Positions 22,906-35,173 of a stretch of DNA of 60,000 nucleotides are shown piece by piece; positions within the stretch are counted from its first letter, which is position 1; each line of letters opens with the position of its first letter. This stretch comes from Membranipora membranacea (lineage: Eukaryota > Bryozoa > Gymnolaemata > Cheilostomatida > Membraniporidae): NCBI GenBank assembly GCA_914767715.1, contig OU612067.1, forward strand, positions 6,202,001 to 6,262,000, given 5' to 3'. The notes beneath the pieces were generated by a model that had not been told where the DNA came from, searched no databases, and saw nothing but the letters and a program-made list of their open reading frames with translations. Position numbers and translations under genes: made by a program.

Positions 22906-23479
22906 TTCTTGTCCCCCCCCCCCGCATAGCCCTCAAAAGCTGTTTAATTATCCAAATTGTTGCTGACCAGAAATTTTAAATGACAACGAGAAAAACGGTT
23001 TCTCAAGTCACAGCAGACACTAGCGCTGGAAAACATGACGAATCAAGGTACAAATGTCCGTCTGCAGACACAGCAAATAACTGTTCGCATTATTTAACAG
23101 TTATGTATTTTAATTGTATACAGCGACCTCAAACATCATAAATCACCACGTCTTCACCATCCTTGTCACCAAGGCCATTGATTTTTTTATAATCCAACAA
23201 AAAAATTACAATCAGTGGGACATAAGATGAGGCTATGTCAATACAATGTGTAATTTACCCCGGTTTGTTTTACCACTGTTATTGTACAATTGTTCTTTGT
23301 GCCTTTGACCGAAAAGTAACACCTTGCTCTCCTAGCATCTCGGATATTTTTCCATGTTGTCCCTCAAAATTAGTCGTCCCCTCTACATAACAAAATCTAA
23401 AGCTAGCTGGATAGCACCCATCATGTATTCCACTCAGTTCGGTAAGCACGCTTACACCTGTTAGTCAGGTTATAGATAA

Positions 23480-23589
23480 AGTTTAATCCAGTTGCCTGCA
23501 ATCCAGTTGCTCCCCCTCCACTGGTCATGCCGCAGTGGCGTGACCAGTGGAGGGGGAGCTGCTCCGAATGCAGGCATATAAACCAAACT
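23480..23589. repeat. Palindromic MITE-like element (family 1) upstream of the DnaJ gene
   Basis: The arms AGTTTAATCCAGTTGCCTGC and GCAGGCATATAAACCAAACT, plus the inner CCCCCTCCACTGGTCA / TGACCAGTGGAGGGGG, match the element at 13189-13309. It lies about 100 bp ahead of the DnaJ start codon, so it may be part of that gene's promoter or leader. Confidence 0.65.
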
Positions 23590-23697
23590 TGGTCTAGTCA
23601 AGATCATACCCTGGATCCTTGCCTGTTTGTGACTCTCTGTGTGATTGAACATTTTAGCTGGAAACCTGGGGTATATAGCATTATAAGAGGGAGGAGC

Positions 23698-25284
23698 ATG
23701 CTCAACTGTGTGCTTCCTACCAGAATTGGTACATGCTGGAGGTTACACACACTAAAATGTGATCTGTTGAGACAGAGAAAAGCTCTCTATTCCCTAAATG
23801 GCCTTCATCTCACCAGCCAGAGATGCTCACGTAAACACAAAGACCTCTACAAAATACTTGGTGTGTCACAGTCATCCTCTGGGAAAGAGATTAAAGCTGC
23901 GTATATAGAAGTAAGATGAGCAATTGATTAACTTCAGGTCTTCCTTTCTTTGACTTACCTATTTTTTGTTAGTAGTGCTTCAATCAATTCCTCATTATAG
24001 GGATAAGTAGAGTATTTGATGCGTAGGCAGCGGTATCAAATTTACTTTCCCTTGAACTTTGATACGTGACAATGCTGGTAAACAGCATGCAGTGAGCTAA
24101 GTTGAAAATTGGTAGTTTCTGAAGGGTGAATAATTCACACATTTACTTTCAATTTGGCCGTTGTATATTTATCATCCTTAGCTAGTAAAGAAACACCACC
24201 CTGATGCCTCTGGGATAGGCAGTACCGACGCTGACAGTAAATTTTTTCATGACATAAGAGATGCTTACGAGACTTTGAGCGATAGTCACAAGAAACAGAA
24301 ATATGACATGTTCAACAATGAGGGAGCATATCAACGTAGACAGACTGTGAGGACGCGGTGAGCTGCCTACTTAATTGGCTTTTTAGAAATTTTAAGACGC
24401 TTGAAGCAAGATGGAAATCACTTTGACAGATAAACATGTTTATCTGCAAACTGAAAATAAATTGAATCGTATAACCTTGTTGATGGGAAAGAAACTATTG
24501 GGAGGTGGGTTAGTAATAATGGAGCTTCTGTGACCAGCTAAATGTATAATGATCCCTATTTTATCAGGCATACTGCTAATATGAGAGACTGGAATAGTGA
24601 CAGCCGAGTTAACATGCACAGACATCATAGGAAATCACAGAGGAATGAGGCACCTGAAGATGTGTAAGTCAAATTTTACTTTCCAATTCAGCTGTAAATT
24701 ATTATGACTTTATTTGATAAGGATAGACGCATTTCATTTTAAAAAGGCCTCGGGCAATGAAATCCTGAGGTCTTGCTTCATTCCATAGACTCTTCTTATT
24801 TATAAATTATCAAAAATTAACACAAGCATGTCTTGTGAGTGACCAAAATTTGTGAACACAAAAAACCCGTGATCGCATTCATTTAAAACGTACCTAACAA
24901 AAAAAGTGGCTTCGTCAACTGGGAGTTATTCACTCCTTGACATAAAGGAGATAACTTTGGCTATATCAATCATTGGATGATGTCCATTCACACAGTTGCC
25001 TATCACCATTTTAGTGGTCTATTCCAACCAATATGCTGTTTAGTTATGAGGTTTTTCATATGATGAAAGAGCTGTATATACTGTACATCTCAATAAACTG
25101 ATAATCTTAGCCTCTGGATTACAATTTCCCCAATAAACAAGTGATATTATTGATTATTTTCAGATATGAATCCGCCAAAAAAGTAGACAATACACCTTAT
25201 ACCAGCCAGGAATATATGACATTCACATATTGTACAATAGTGGGATTATTCTCATTTTATGTGATGTTAAATTATTTCTTCTAA
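23698..25284 (+). CDS. DnaJ-domain protein with C-terminal membrane segment, 201 aa
   Basis: Four exons: 23698-23910, 24182-24357, 24568-24663 and 25164-25284; 606 nt, stop TAA. The J domain spans about residues 47-115: KDLYKILGVSQSSSGKEIKA, then KKHHPDASG with the HPD tripeptide at residues 77-79, then FFHDIRDAYETLSD and KQKYDMF. HPD is needed to stimulate Hsp70 ATPase. The basic, Arg/Leu-rich N-terminus, without acidic residues for the first 20 positions, may be a mitochondrial presequence. A single hydrophobic segment (FTYCTIVGLFSFYVMLNYFF) ends the protein, giving the J-domain-plus-C-terminal-anchor layout seen in DNAJC4 and DNAJC30. The length is similar; which orthologue, if either, is uncertain. 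An upstream in-frame ATG exists inside the palindromic repeat, but ATG 23698 fits better. Confidence 0.8.
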
Positions 25285-25330
25285 TGTCCCAAGGACACCT
25301 CAATCTGCGTCTCTAGATAGATGTCACAAT

Positions 25331-25336
25331 AATAAA
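25331..25336 (+). promoter_or_regulatory. Candidate polyadenylation signal of the DnaJ gene
   Basis: AATAAA 47 nt after the stop at 25284, with a second one in GAATAAATC near 25365. Confidence 0.5.
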
Positions 25337-25379
25337 GATGCTGAACACTATTGATCATAGAATGAATAAATCATCTGGT

Positions 25380-27630
25380 GTTACTAAGTGACACCCAGAC
25401 ATTTACTGCTTTGGATTCATCGAGCAGTGTGTCATGTGTCTCTTTTCCCATCAACGTCTTCATAACTAGGATGCAGGTATAAAAAGATTGATGTTTGTTT
25501 TTAAGTTATGCCAAATTTCAAATTTGCCCACATTTTGTGATTTTTTCGTACATCACTAAGCTGTTGTAGGTTTACTTGTCAACCAGTTTTCTTGCAGTAT
25601 TATCCATACTCAGTAACTTGTGTTAGTATTGAGAATATCTTTCACTGCTAGTGCGAGGATTACAATTATTCTGGTTGCAACTGATTTACCATATTGTGGC
25701 CAGTACAGTCAGCATGTAGATAATTTTACAATTAAATTGATAGACTACATCAATTAATTGAATTTATTTTAACCATGTTGAGCCAGATAATCGGCCACGG
25801 ATTCTATATTTTCGTATTTAATATGTTTTTAATCAAGCTGTTCTTGGAAGAATTTAATAAAACAGATGCATCCTTTTTTTTTACCTGACTTCTCCTCTGC
25901 AGAGTTTGGTTTCTGTCCCGTTCAAACCAGTATGTGATACCCGTGCCAATGTTGGTTAAAATCACATGATTCTGTCTCAGTCAGACTGAGCAACAACTGT
26001 GCTTTAAGTGCACGGCCGCCAGCTTCTGGGCCTCTCAGTTTGCAGACAGTATTGAGCACACGTGGGGCCCAGAAGTCAGTGTACTGCAGCGGGATTTGCA
26101 CCTAGCACTTCTAACACATGCGGCTTGCGCCCTATCTGTCAGATGCTGGTTGTGTAATGGAAACCTTGATCAACAAACCTTCTATTTTGCATAGCTAAGT
26201 AGGTGAGTTGATGACACTTAATAACAATCATGAATCCGGATTTGTTAGAGTCAAGGGATGGCACCTGCGTTGTTCGTAGGTTGATTATGAATTAGGTAGT
26301 ATTAGTACAGTCGGTTTGATGGTAAGATAAAATGTTTCTATGATGTGATTTTCAAGAGGACTGAAATTCTAGTCATATACTTGTACGTAATGAACTAGTT
26401 GAGTGGGCAATGAGGTTAGTCATGGCAGAGAGTATATTTTCCCGAATCTGCTACCCTCCCCATCCTCCATGAATAAACTGACAATCATGAAGGATCACCA
26501 AAGGAATTATCTGCCCACAAAACTGATATATGTTAGAAAACTAAAAGAAAACTAATAGCATGAACACTTATACTCATATTTTACAGGTACTGAGGGTATA
26601 ATAGTGGAAGTGAAGTGTAAACAGTACAGCCGAAACTCAACTATTAAACAAGGATACACACAGTAACAAGAGCAGCCACTTGGCAGGTGCCCTTAGTCTA
26701 GTCAGGTGGAGCCTGTATTGACTGAATTCTTACTCTTCCCTTCAATAGATATAGATGTATCAATAAGGGTGAAAAGATACATCCAACCACTACCAGGTGA
26801 GTGACGGAGAATAAAAAGCAAGGTTTAAATTGTCACACTCAGTTCACTCGTCCACTCAATCACATTGTCACTGCTGTGCAGCAAAGAATTGTTATTTATG
26901 TTTAATACATACATCATTGTCTGACAGACGAGACTGCTGTTACCTTGATACATTTCTCTTGCTTCATTAAACTATATATATCCTTGGTTTGAGAGTGAGC
27001 TTGTTGATTGTTTGATTTGACAGTGCACAAAGCTGTGGCCTAACTGATCAAAACAAGAACTGTCCTTCAGTTTGACTTGTCTCCAAGTTCAACCTTGCTT
27101 TATAATGGGTGTCATAAGTCACTCCTCACTGTCTCATGTTCTATTGACCGGCCTACAGACAAACCCAACATGCACCTGGTGGTGAGCGTGTGTATCAAGC
27201 CAGGAGTAAAATATTTGTGACTGAGTCAACCGAAACCTAAGAATAATTACACTTGAAAGTTGATCCCTTGTCCAATGATATCGCATGATTCATGTTGAGC
27301 TGGCTCCTCATCAACCTTTGTTAGGCCTACTGGTAGCCCCAAGGGGTCTACTGATAAGATCAATGCTATATGCAATTAAGACTGCTAGTGACGGAAGGCT
27401 TTCAAGTAATTTAGGGAAGAGTTCAAAGGAGAACAACCAAAGTTAGTTTTGTGATTGTGGAGAGGTATCACCTACCACCGATTTCACACGTTTACCACCA
27501 GCCCCCCCCCCCCCCTTTCGTTTGGTACAGAATTTGATTAGCCGATGTACAAGGGCTTAGACGGGCCTACTATTGCCTTGATGGGAATCATGAAAAGACC
27601 ACACTTCTTAAACACGTATTTACTTCTTTT
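25380..27630. other. Intergenic stretch with a SINE-like relic
   Basis: No convincing exon between the DnaJ gene and the ORF at 27735. On the minus strand about 25960-26160 has a B-box-like GGTGCAAATCC and an inverted pair CTTCTGGGCC / GGCCCAGAAG (26023-26075), suggesting an old tRNA-derived repeat. A run of 14 C lies at 27502-27515. Confidence 0.4.
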
Positions 27631-27734
27631 GCAGATCACGTAGTCAACACAGTTACAGCTTACCTTAACCGAAAGCTCACTGACTCAATCAGAGTACATC
27701 ATCCTAGTCCTTACAGCTAGACGGCCAGTGATTG

Positions 27735-28049
27735 ATGTGGGGTTATGAACTTACGGATTATTTCCTCTCGGGGGAGACAATCCTTAGCAGCGATTGTTCT
27801 AAGATACTGTTTATAAACTACGCTCTTGTCTCATTGGCCATACCGATACTTCTCGGATTATTTTACTACATCAATGACTTACTTGTGATATGGGATGAGT
27901 TGACCATCCATCAGACAATACCCACTCTAATAGCAGAAGGTGTTCTAGTCATTAATGTAATAGTTTCGTTTATGGTGCTATCATCCTCCTACAATAGATC
28001 TGCCGCCAGGTCCTTCTACCCGACAATAGGCTTTCCGATCGTTATATAG
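27735..28049 (+). CDS. Small hydrophobic ORF directly upstream of C9orf72 (104 aa)
   Basis: The ORF follows a good acceptor (TACTTCTTTTGCAG near 27634), starts at ATG 27735 and stops at 28049, only 35 nt before the C9orf72 start and in another frame. It has two probable membrane helices: about residues 22-45 (ILFINYALVSLAIPILLGLF) and 64-86 (LIAEGVLVINVIVSFMVL). The tail is polar with SYNRSAARS. I do not recognise the family. It may be a real small membrane protein translated from the same mRNA as C9orf72, the end of a separate gene, or a chance upstream ORF. No independent polyadenylation signal fits between the two ORFs. Confidence 0.45.
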   Translation: MWGYELTDYFLSGETILSSDCSKILFINYALVSLAIPILLGLFYYINDLLVIWDELTIHQTIPTLIAEGVLVINVIVSFMVLSSSYNRSAARSFYPTIGFPIVI

Positions 28050-28050
28050 A
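28044..28050 (+). promoter_or_regulatory. TATA-like motif just upstream of the C9orf72 start
   Basis: TATATAG overlaps the stop of the small hydrophobic ORF and lies 35 nt ahead of ATG 28085. If used, transcription would begin within about 10 nt of the start codon. That would give a separate C9orf72 promoter instead of a shared transcript. Weak evidence. Confidence 0.2.
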
Positions 28051-28084
28051 ATCTATCCCTCCTTTACTCCTCCATATTATCAAC

Positions 28085-31000
28085 ATGGCTCAATTCTCAA
28101 CAGTTACTTTGGATAAAAATGACTTGATATCCTACGTAGTATTCTCCTGTTGGGATAATACAGCTGGCCCCACCCCTAAGCGAGTATGGGCCGACACTCC
28201 CATACCCGACTCCTCTGAAATCAAGCTACTGACGAGGCTAGTACTGAAGTCAGAGGTGACAAGAGACCCTAAGTCAGCTCACATAGACTGTAACGTGTAT
28301 AACCTGGCCGACCAGGGTGTGTGCGCTGTCAGTTATTTATTCACTGGTGTAGCCAGGTCTAGGATTGGGAGTCGTATATTCTGTCTCATACTGGTATGTA
28401 AGGCAGAGAACAGAGCTCGATATCTACAGTGGAGCTCTATTATAGACCCTGTAGTCAAACAAGGCATAGCTGAATACAAGGTCAAACTGCATAAGGTGGG
28501 TATTGGTACTGCTTGCGATACAACTTCACCTATAAGGGTCACTCACTATAGACTACAGATCTACATATTTATTTGTATTCAACTGGTGAAATTCCCCGGG
28601 GGTTTTATATAAAACTGTGTGCAGCCATTCACCTTTCCTGTGTTTGTTAATCTTCTATAGACAGTAAGTACCTACATGGAAGGTGCTGGTATGCGACTAC
28701 TAGTATAGCGAAACTTTATTGACTGCTGAAATCTGGCTTGACTTTCGCAGCAACGCTATGTAATGTTTTTAAGTCCATACTCACTGTCTATAAACCACCT
28801 TACTAGGCTTGAAACTACCAGTAGTCCAGTACTATCGTGTAAGCACTGGTATGCAACTAACTGGTATCTTGATACCTTGTTGTTTTCTGGAATTCCATAG
28901 ACTTGCTCAGTAATGCTATGTAATGTTTTCAAGTCCTTAATTTCGGGTGTCTTGCCATGTTCCATCCATTCAATATTTTGGAAGACCTCTCACGAATGTT
29001 CAATTATCTGATTATCTTGTTTCACTAGGACTTTGAAGCTCACGCTCCAGGGAAGACCAAGGTGCTGACTTCTAATAACTATCTCAATGAGATGATCTCT
29101 AATGTGATCAAACTCATCAACAGAATGACCTCTACTGGACTAGACCCTGACAGGATCACTGTGAGTAGTAGTATATACAAATACTATAGAGGATCTCACG
29201 TTCATTTATAGTGTCAATACCCTGTGATACTGAGTGAGAAACCTTGATGTAACTCGGTTTTTTTTCCTGTATCAGTACAGGTCTATGGACTGTATACTGT
29301 TGCGGCACAGGAGCTTTTTAGGTTGGATGCCCATCCTGACACCACCATGATCCGCCGGGAATCGAACACTATATAAATACCAGTTTGATCCGATTTGTGT
29401 AATTTGTTTTGCTAAAGACCTTCTTAGATTGAGTTTACATTTGCCTTTGAGCCCACCATACTTGTTGACTGCATGGGACTTCAACTGAACTGTACTTCAC
29501 TTGATTCTCACACTGTGATGAGTGGAAGCTGCAGAAAATGGATTTCCTCTAGCAGCTCTTGGATACACAGTTAGTCGCTGATCATCAAGCTAGGTTGTGA
29601 CCTCTGCAGCAAACTATCAGAGGGTGGTCACCCCATTCCTTCATATACACATCAATCTGATCCTTCTCAATTTTTAAACACCTTATCTATCCAATGAACT
29701 CCCTCTCATTCATTGATCTAACTCGCCCCTTCAAGTTGAATGTACAGTTTATCAATCTCATCACTATACACAATCGTGTTTGTTTTTCTTCCACAACAGC
29801 CACTGATTGATTAAGTGATGATTTATGGGCTACTTCCTGGTCATAACAAAATATACCAGCACTCCTATTAATTTTCCAAACAGAATGCTTATCAGAGGTT
29901 ATTATTGACTAAGAACACATCACAGTAAAAATGGCAAAAAACAATTGCTTCATGTAATCAAAGCCTGTCCTGTAAGAGAAAATCTATGAATAATGCTCCC
30001 ATTGGAACTCATCAAATGATAGTTTTTATATGCCATAGCGTTCAAGTCATCAATATTGTGCATTTCCAGTGCCGAATTCTATTTGATGTATGTTTTAGGT
30101 GGAGCAAACATTATTTTTTGATAAGAGGCAAAAGTATAAAGAGAAGCCTCTTCTTACCGATACTATCAGCGCCATGCTTCTCAGCTTTAACTGTATTGTG
30201 GTAGTCGGCTCTGAGAAATACGCAGATGATGTGAAAAAGGTAAGAGTGTAAAATTGAATTCACTCAGCGTCACTCATCCTGTTATGCCATAATTATAGTC
30301 AATTGTGAGGCATTCTATACTCAAACTCAGTGATGTTAACACACTGTTGATGCATTATTAGTAATACACACAGGTATTTGCTTGTGATAAAGTTATTGCT
30401 TTTTCTGATACTGTAGTTGCTTTTCTACCGATTTGCTGAGCTTATTTGTCATAAAATCCATCTCGTCATAGACAAAACGGGAGAACGATCAATCCAGATA
30501 TTCCTCCCAATCCATTATGAAAGCTCCCTCTGTGGGAATCGAACCTATGACTCCTGAGGCACCAATCGCTTGGCAATGAATAGCATCAAAACCTCACAGT
30601 AACTTGTAGTTGTGTCTGTATGCTGTATTTTGTTCACTGTAGTGGGTGCGGACTCTCTCCCTGTTAATGAATGGATCTCACAAAAGACTTTGTTTTCTGC
30701 CCGGTAAAGAGAAGCATACTGACATCATACCAAACGCTAAAGTACAGGGTATCATATCTGATGAGGTAAGTTACTCAGTAAGGGTCATGAATGCAGATAT
30801 GTACTCTCTTTCCCGTAACCCTCACTGCTCATTTCCTGAACCTTTCAGTATTACATCTCATAAATCTCAGCAAAAACAGGCGGGGTTTCTGTAGATATGA
30901 CAATATTTTTTCCTAATTGAACTATATAAATGAGATTGTCGAAAACTTTGGAAGGTGTTGTCACAGTCTGAAGGCTAAATGCTCGTCATGAGGTTGCTCT

Positions 31001-34000
31001 CAATTTATAGTGAATTGTACATGCAACACACAAATGTCGTATCGATTTATTCATGTTCATGACATTTTATTGTAGGAGCTACGGAAGGGAAAAGGTGGTG
31101 AGTTCCTGATGACACTGTATACTAAGTGTACGTATCCTGTGGCTATCCTGGAGCTGGGAAAGACTGAAGTTGTGAGAACCGCTAATTATAAACTACATCA
31201 GTTTAACTGTGATGATATCCGACTGTCTAAACTAAGACAAATATTCTCAACAAACCCTCCTGGGTGAGTCTATTTCAACATTTGATTTTTAAGTTTAGCT
31301 TTTGAATTTTGATCCCAGTAGGCAGTGAAACATATGCTTCTGGTATAGCTATTCACTACACAGCTTGTTTCAGCTCAGGGATATTGTATTGGGACTGTTT
31401 TATGTTGTTCCTGGTGAATAAAGTTTGGCTCTGCTGTCTGCGTTTTGAGTTGCTCACCCTTAATAGAATTGCGACCAACCACTTCAATTGCAGGCAAAAG
31501 GATCAAACTTTAAAAAGGCTAGTCCAGTAAAGGATAAACTATGATGTAGAGCAGCACCTCGCTATGTTTTAACAGGTGCTCAACAACTTTCTCTCGGTAG
31601 AGCGCAACGAGCATAAACAGAAATACTTCTGATAAATTATTGACTGTTATTGCTTCTCAAAAACGGTATTGGAAAAGTCATTTTGGTTATTTTCTAACAG
31701 ACAAGTAGACCTGGATGGAATACAGAAAGATTTAAATCAGATGCAGCAGGATAGCTTGGTGAGGACTGATCCCAAATCTCCCCGGCTTAATACGTTTATT
31801 GATCAGGTCAGATATTATTTCTGGTAACAACTCAGTCATTAATTATCGATAAGTTCAGGTGAGGAAATTGGATTACCAGGAAGTCTTTTAATTAGAAACA
31901 GCCCATAGTACTGTCTGATCACTCACTCAGTTAGTGAGTGAGTGAGCCCTGCTAGCAGATCTCATTTCCAAATCACTCGCTCTTTGATGGAACTTTATAC
32001 ATTCTGAGTTGATGATTTGGGAACAAATTTGTCCAATTGAAAGACCAAATGTGCGATGATTTTGAACGAAGTGATAATGATAATTCCCCTTGTAAGGCAT
32101 TGCTCATTCTATTTGAATGACCCTCTAAACAATTCATGCTGCTCACTGATACCCATCATCTTCTCTAGAATTTTGAGAGTCAATCTCTAGATAGCATATG
32201 CTGTCATTTCTTCACTGCGTGTGGTGATCTCCTTATACTGTACCCCATGTCAGTCATCAAATGGATTGTGAGTAACCTTGTTGTCTGGTCTCAGACAAAT
32301 CTATCTATAACAGGAGTACAAGCTTACTCAGAATCCAGTGATTTAATATTGAGAGGAAATCATAATTATATTTATATGTAAGGATGATACGGGCAAAACA
32401 AATGAAAATCACATCGCAGATGGTATATAATTGAGATTGTCAAAACATTGCCTTCATTGTTATGCCTGTGGACACAGCTCACCATATAGTATGCTGCAGT
32501 ATCCCCCCCCCCCCCGACAAAGCTGCTCTTTATACCGCAATACACCAGCTCATTGCCATTATCTCTTGATAAAATGGTATATTATAAATCTGGGTGTTGT
32601 TACTTAATTACAGACATTCACCATTGAGCCGGTCGGAAGAATAGATTATATCAAACAATGGATCACCGTTCTACAGAGCCAGGCTCTGGCTCTTACAGAT
32701 TTCCTCAAGGTCACTTCTAAACCTAAGCCGTAAGTAGTAGCAAGGTAGCAAAGCATAGCCATGTATAATATTATTATAAATGGCTATGATAAGAGCTATG
32801 ACAGAAGCTATGAATGTGGCTTACTCAGAACAAGATCACGGATCAAAGGGTTTTTGTGCCATCTAGTTTGCAAACATGCATGTGCGCTTCCATAGAGGTT
32901 CTAATTTTCTCAAAGCTTTTGGGTTATGTATATAGCATGATTAACTCCTTATTTGTGTGCACAGTGAACAAAGTTTTGGCGCAAACTTTCAATTATTATT
33001 CAAACGACAAAGCAGGTAAGATTGCTGGGCTGCCTTGGCACTGTCTTGGTCTGTAGCTGACCCAATGATTTGCTCTGCTTCTATCACTAAGAATACTCTG
33101 GGCGCATGGCTAGTATCTTTCAGTATCTCCACTTTACTTTTAGGGGAAATTTACGACAAGTAATTCCATTCTATGCCAAGGCTTGGATATCTTCAGCTCA
33201 ATCAAATGATACACCTTCACAGGGAAAATTTTATGTTGGCAGCTGATGTTGTTTTCGTTGAACAAACAACATAGAAACAATGTGACTGCAATGCAGTTTT
33301 GGATTTGTTTATCATTGGTTTTTCAGAGTATCGCAGGGAGGAGGGATGTGGGTTGAGTTATTTTAATTTTGACTAGGAGTAAAGCTACAACAACAAAACT
33401 ATGTTGTTGAACAAACAGTCATTACACAAAGTACGTGGTGAAGTCCAAACAAAATACAGGAATAATACATTCTCGACATAAAAAATAACCATTGTTTTAA
33501 GAAGTTTATATGTATGTGATAAATGTATGCATCAAATTGCTCATGCTCTCAAATTGTTGAAGTTCATCGAGTCACAGCCTAACTGGCACTGACCAGCAAT
33601 GCTCTACTAACCAAAGACTCTACATTCCGGCAAACAACTAGTTACCAGTGCTACAACAAATAGCACTATACAATATTTTTTTAATACTAATACTTTATCA
33701 TGCTGCCTGCATGGCAGCAGCTACCAACAGTATCCATGCGCTTTCTTTTCTGTTTTAAAAATACTATGGAATTATTTGAATTTTTAAAGAACTAAAGAAA
33801 GAGTGGCCCGAGATGAGATTAAGAAATATCAGCTGATTAATGATGAGGCCGATCTGGAGTTACTTCTCTGTGTAGCTGAATCACTTCACGCCGGTGAGTA
33901 TCATCACAATATATATCACTATCTACGGAGGGCCCTCCACCTTCCTTTACAATAGTTCTACTATGATCACTCCAAAAAATATGATAGGATCATTCCTTGT

Positions 34001-34272
34001 TCCTTACAACCACTATTCAGATTATTATCTTACCTGGAATACTTATTTGCATCAAAGGGAAAGTTCCCATCAAATTAGTTGTTGAAATTGTCCCAGTCCA
34101 GTTCAAATATTCCAGCTAACTAATTACGAGCAATAAATAAAGTTTCAGGTACTCATACAACTGTTATTCATACAATGATCAATAATATAATTATTATATT
34201 TCAGGTGTTTATGAGTATGTCATAGATGAGAGTATAGATACAAAAGCTAAGGCTGTTAATAATACAATTTAA
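28085..34272 (+). CDS. C9orf72: C9orf72 homologue (DENN-type protein), 495 aa
   Basis: Ten exons: 28085-28495, 29029-29160, 30099-30239, 30643-30765, 31076-31263, 31701-31806, 32169-32267, 32614-32729, 33790-33893 and 34205-34272. They sum to 1488 nt, so 495 aa plus TAA; human long C9orf72 is 481 aa. The N-terminal VVFSCWDNTAGPTPKRVWA matches the longin-like start (human has AYWDNILGPRVRHIW). The middle reads NCIVVVGSE then VRTLSLLMNG and KVQGIISDE, parallel to human SVVVGSS, VRTLCLFL and FVQGLLKD. The C-terminal exons read QALALTDFLK and ELLLCVAESLHAGVYEYVI, parallel to human KALTLIKYIE and IIMALAEKIKPGLHSFIFG. In mammals it acts with SMCR8 and WDR41 as a GAP complex in autophagy and lysosome signalling; that role here is inferred from homology. 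ATG 28085 has a favourable context (CAACATGG). Confidence 0.93.
29302..29370 (-). repeat. SINE-like fragment in C9orf72 intron 2
   Basis: On the minus strand a B-box-like TGTTCGATTCC (29358-29368) is followed by GTCAGGATGGGCATCCAACC and TAAAAAG. The GG(A)GGGCATCC...TAAAA arrangement is the kind of tail shared by many SINEs with RTE-type LINE partners. It is short and decayed. Confidence 0.4.
30480..30600 (-). repeat. SINE-like fragment in C9orf72 intron 3
   Basis: A perfect B box GGTTCGATTCC (plus-strand 30535-30545, read on minus) is followed by CACAGAGGGAGCTTTC. It shares block order with the plus-strand copy at 7424-7500. The A box is not clear. Confidence 0.5.
31446..31510. repeat. Possible half-element of palindromic family 1 in C9orf72 intron 5
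   Basis: GAGTTGCTC near the start and TGCAGGCAAAAGGATCAAAC at the end match the right half of the family-1 palindrome (13189-13309). The left half is missing. Confidence 0.35.
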
Positions 34273-35173
34273 ATTTTCCATCACCAAACAATGAGGCTCT
34301 GAGGGGAAGCGACTAATGATCATATAGATATGGCTTCTCACTGATATCATTTCCTTCAGCTACCCACCATATTCATATCACACGTTGTCAGGTTCTGACA
34401 GAGACTAGATGTTATTTATAGTCTCTATATTAAGTCTATGACTTTCACTCATACACTTACCCAGATTTGGAGTTGTCTTTTTCTTGCCTTTGTGGAGCTT
34501 TGTACAACAGGTAAATGTACCGCTAACATTTCATGCGGGGGATTAGAGCCTGCTGTTTATTATATTATACACAGGGTGCTCATCTGCTGCATTATGAAAT
34601 ATTTACAAAGATTGCATCTATATTTTTCCATTTATCTAATATTTTTTTGAATATTCCTACTTCATCCCATAAAGCTTGTGCTTTCCAGTCTGATTTTTTT
34701 GCTCAAAATACAACATTACAACATTTAACTTATAGTTGCAATAAAAAAATTTTTGTTGCTGAATATTAAATTTGGACAACATTTGTTCTTATTGATCTCA
34801 TCTGTAATAATTATGTTGTGCTTCGCTCCACAACTGAACTAATGATGTCCACTTTGGAGAAGTTAGATATTTTAATACAACACTATGTTAGGAATCATCC
34901 TCTCTCTGTGTCAGGGTAGACAACTCAAGAAACAGTACAGATATTTTGCTGTACTGATACGACAGTACATTATTCAAACATGAGTACGAATCACACACAG
35001 TCATAAACATTAATAGATCAGTAGAGCTTTCAATTGATCGAAAAGGAAAAGTCCTTGTTCGCATATGAGTCTTTGCTGGTTTCCATATAACTCTCACAAG
35101 TTCCCATAGCATACACCCATGAGGTGATATCTTGTAAATATGAACACCACTCAATCTTAGTGTATCATTGAAA

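Noticed and set aside
31905-31940. CACTCACTCA ... TGAGTGAGTG palindrome in C9orf72 intron 6
   Set aside because: Simple-sequence palindrome of short units; no sign of mobility or function.
34438-34769. Plus-strand ORFs repeated at 46685-47190
   Set aside because: They lie in the 3' flank of the duplicated unit, one is altered by a small insertion between the copies, and no domain or splice context supports them.
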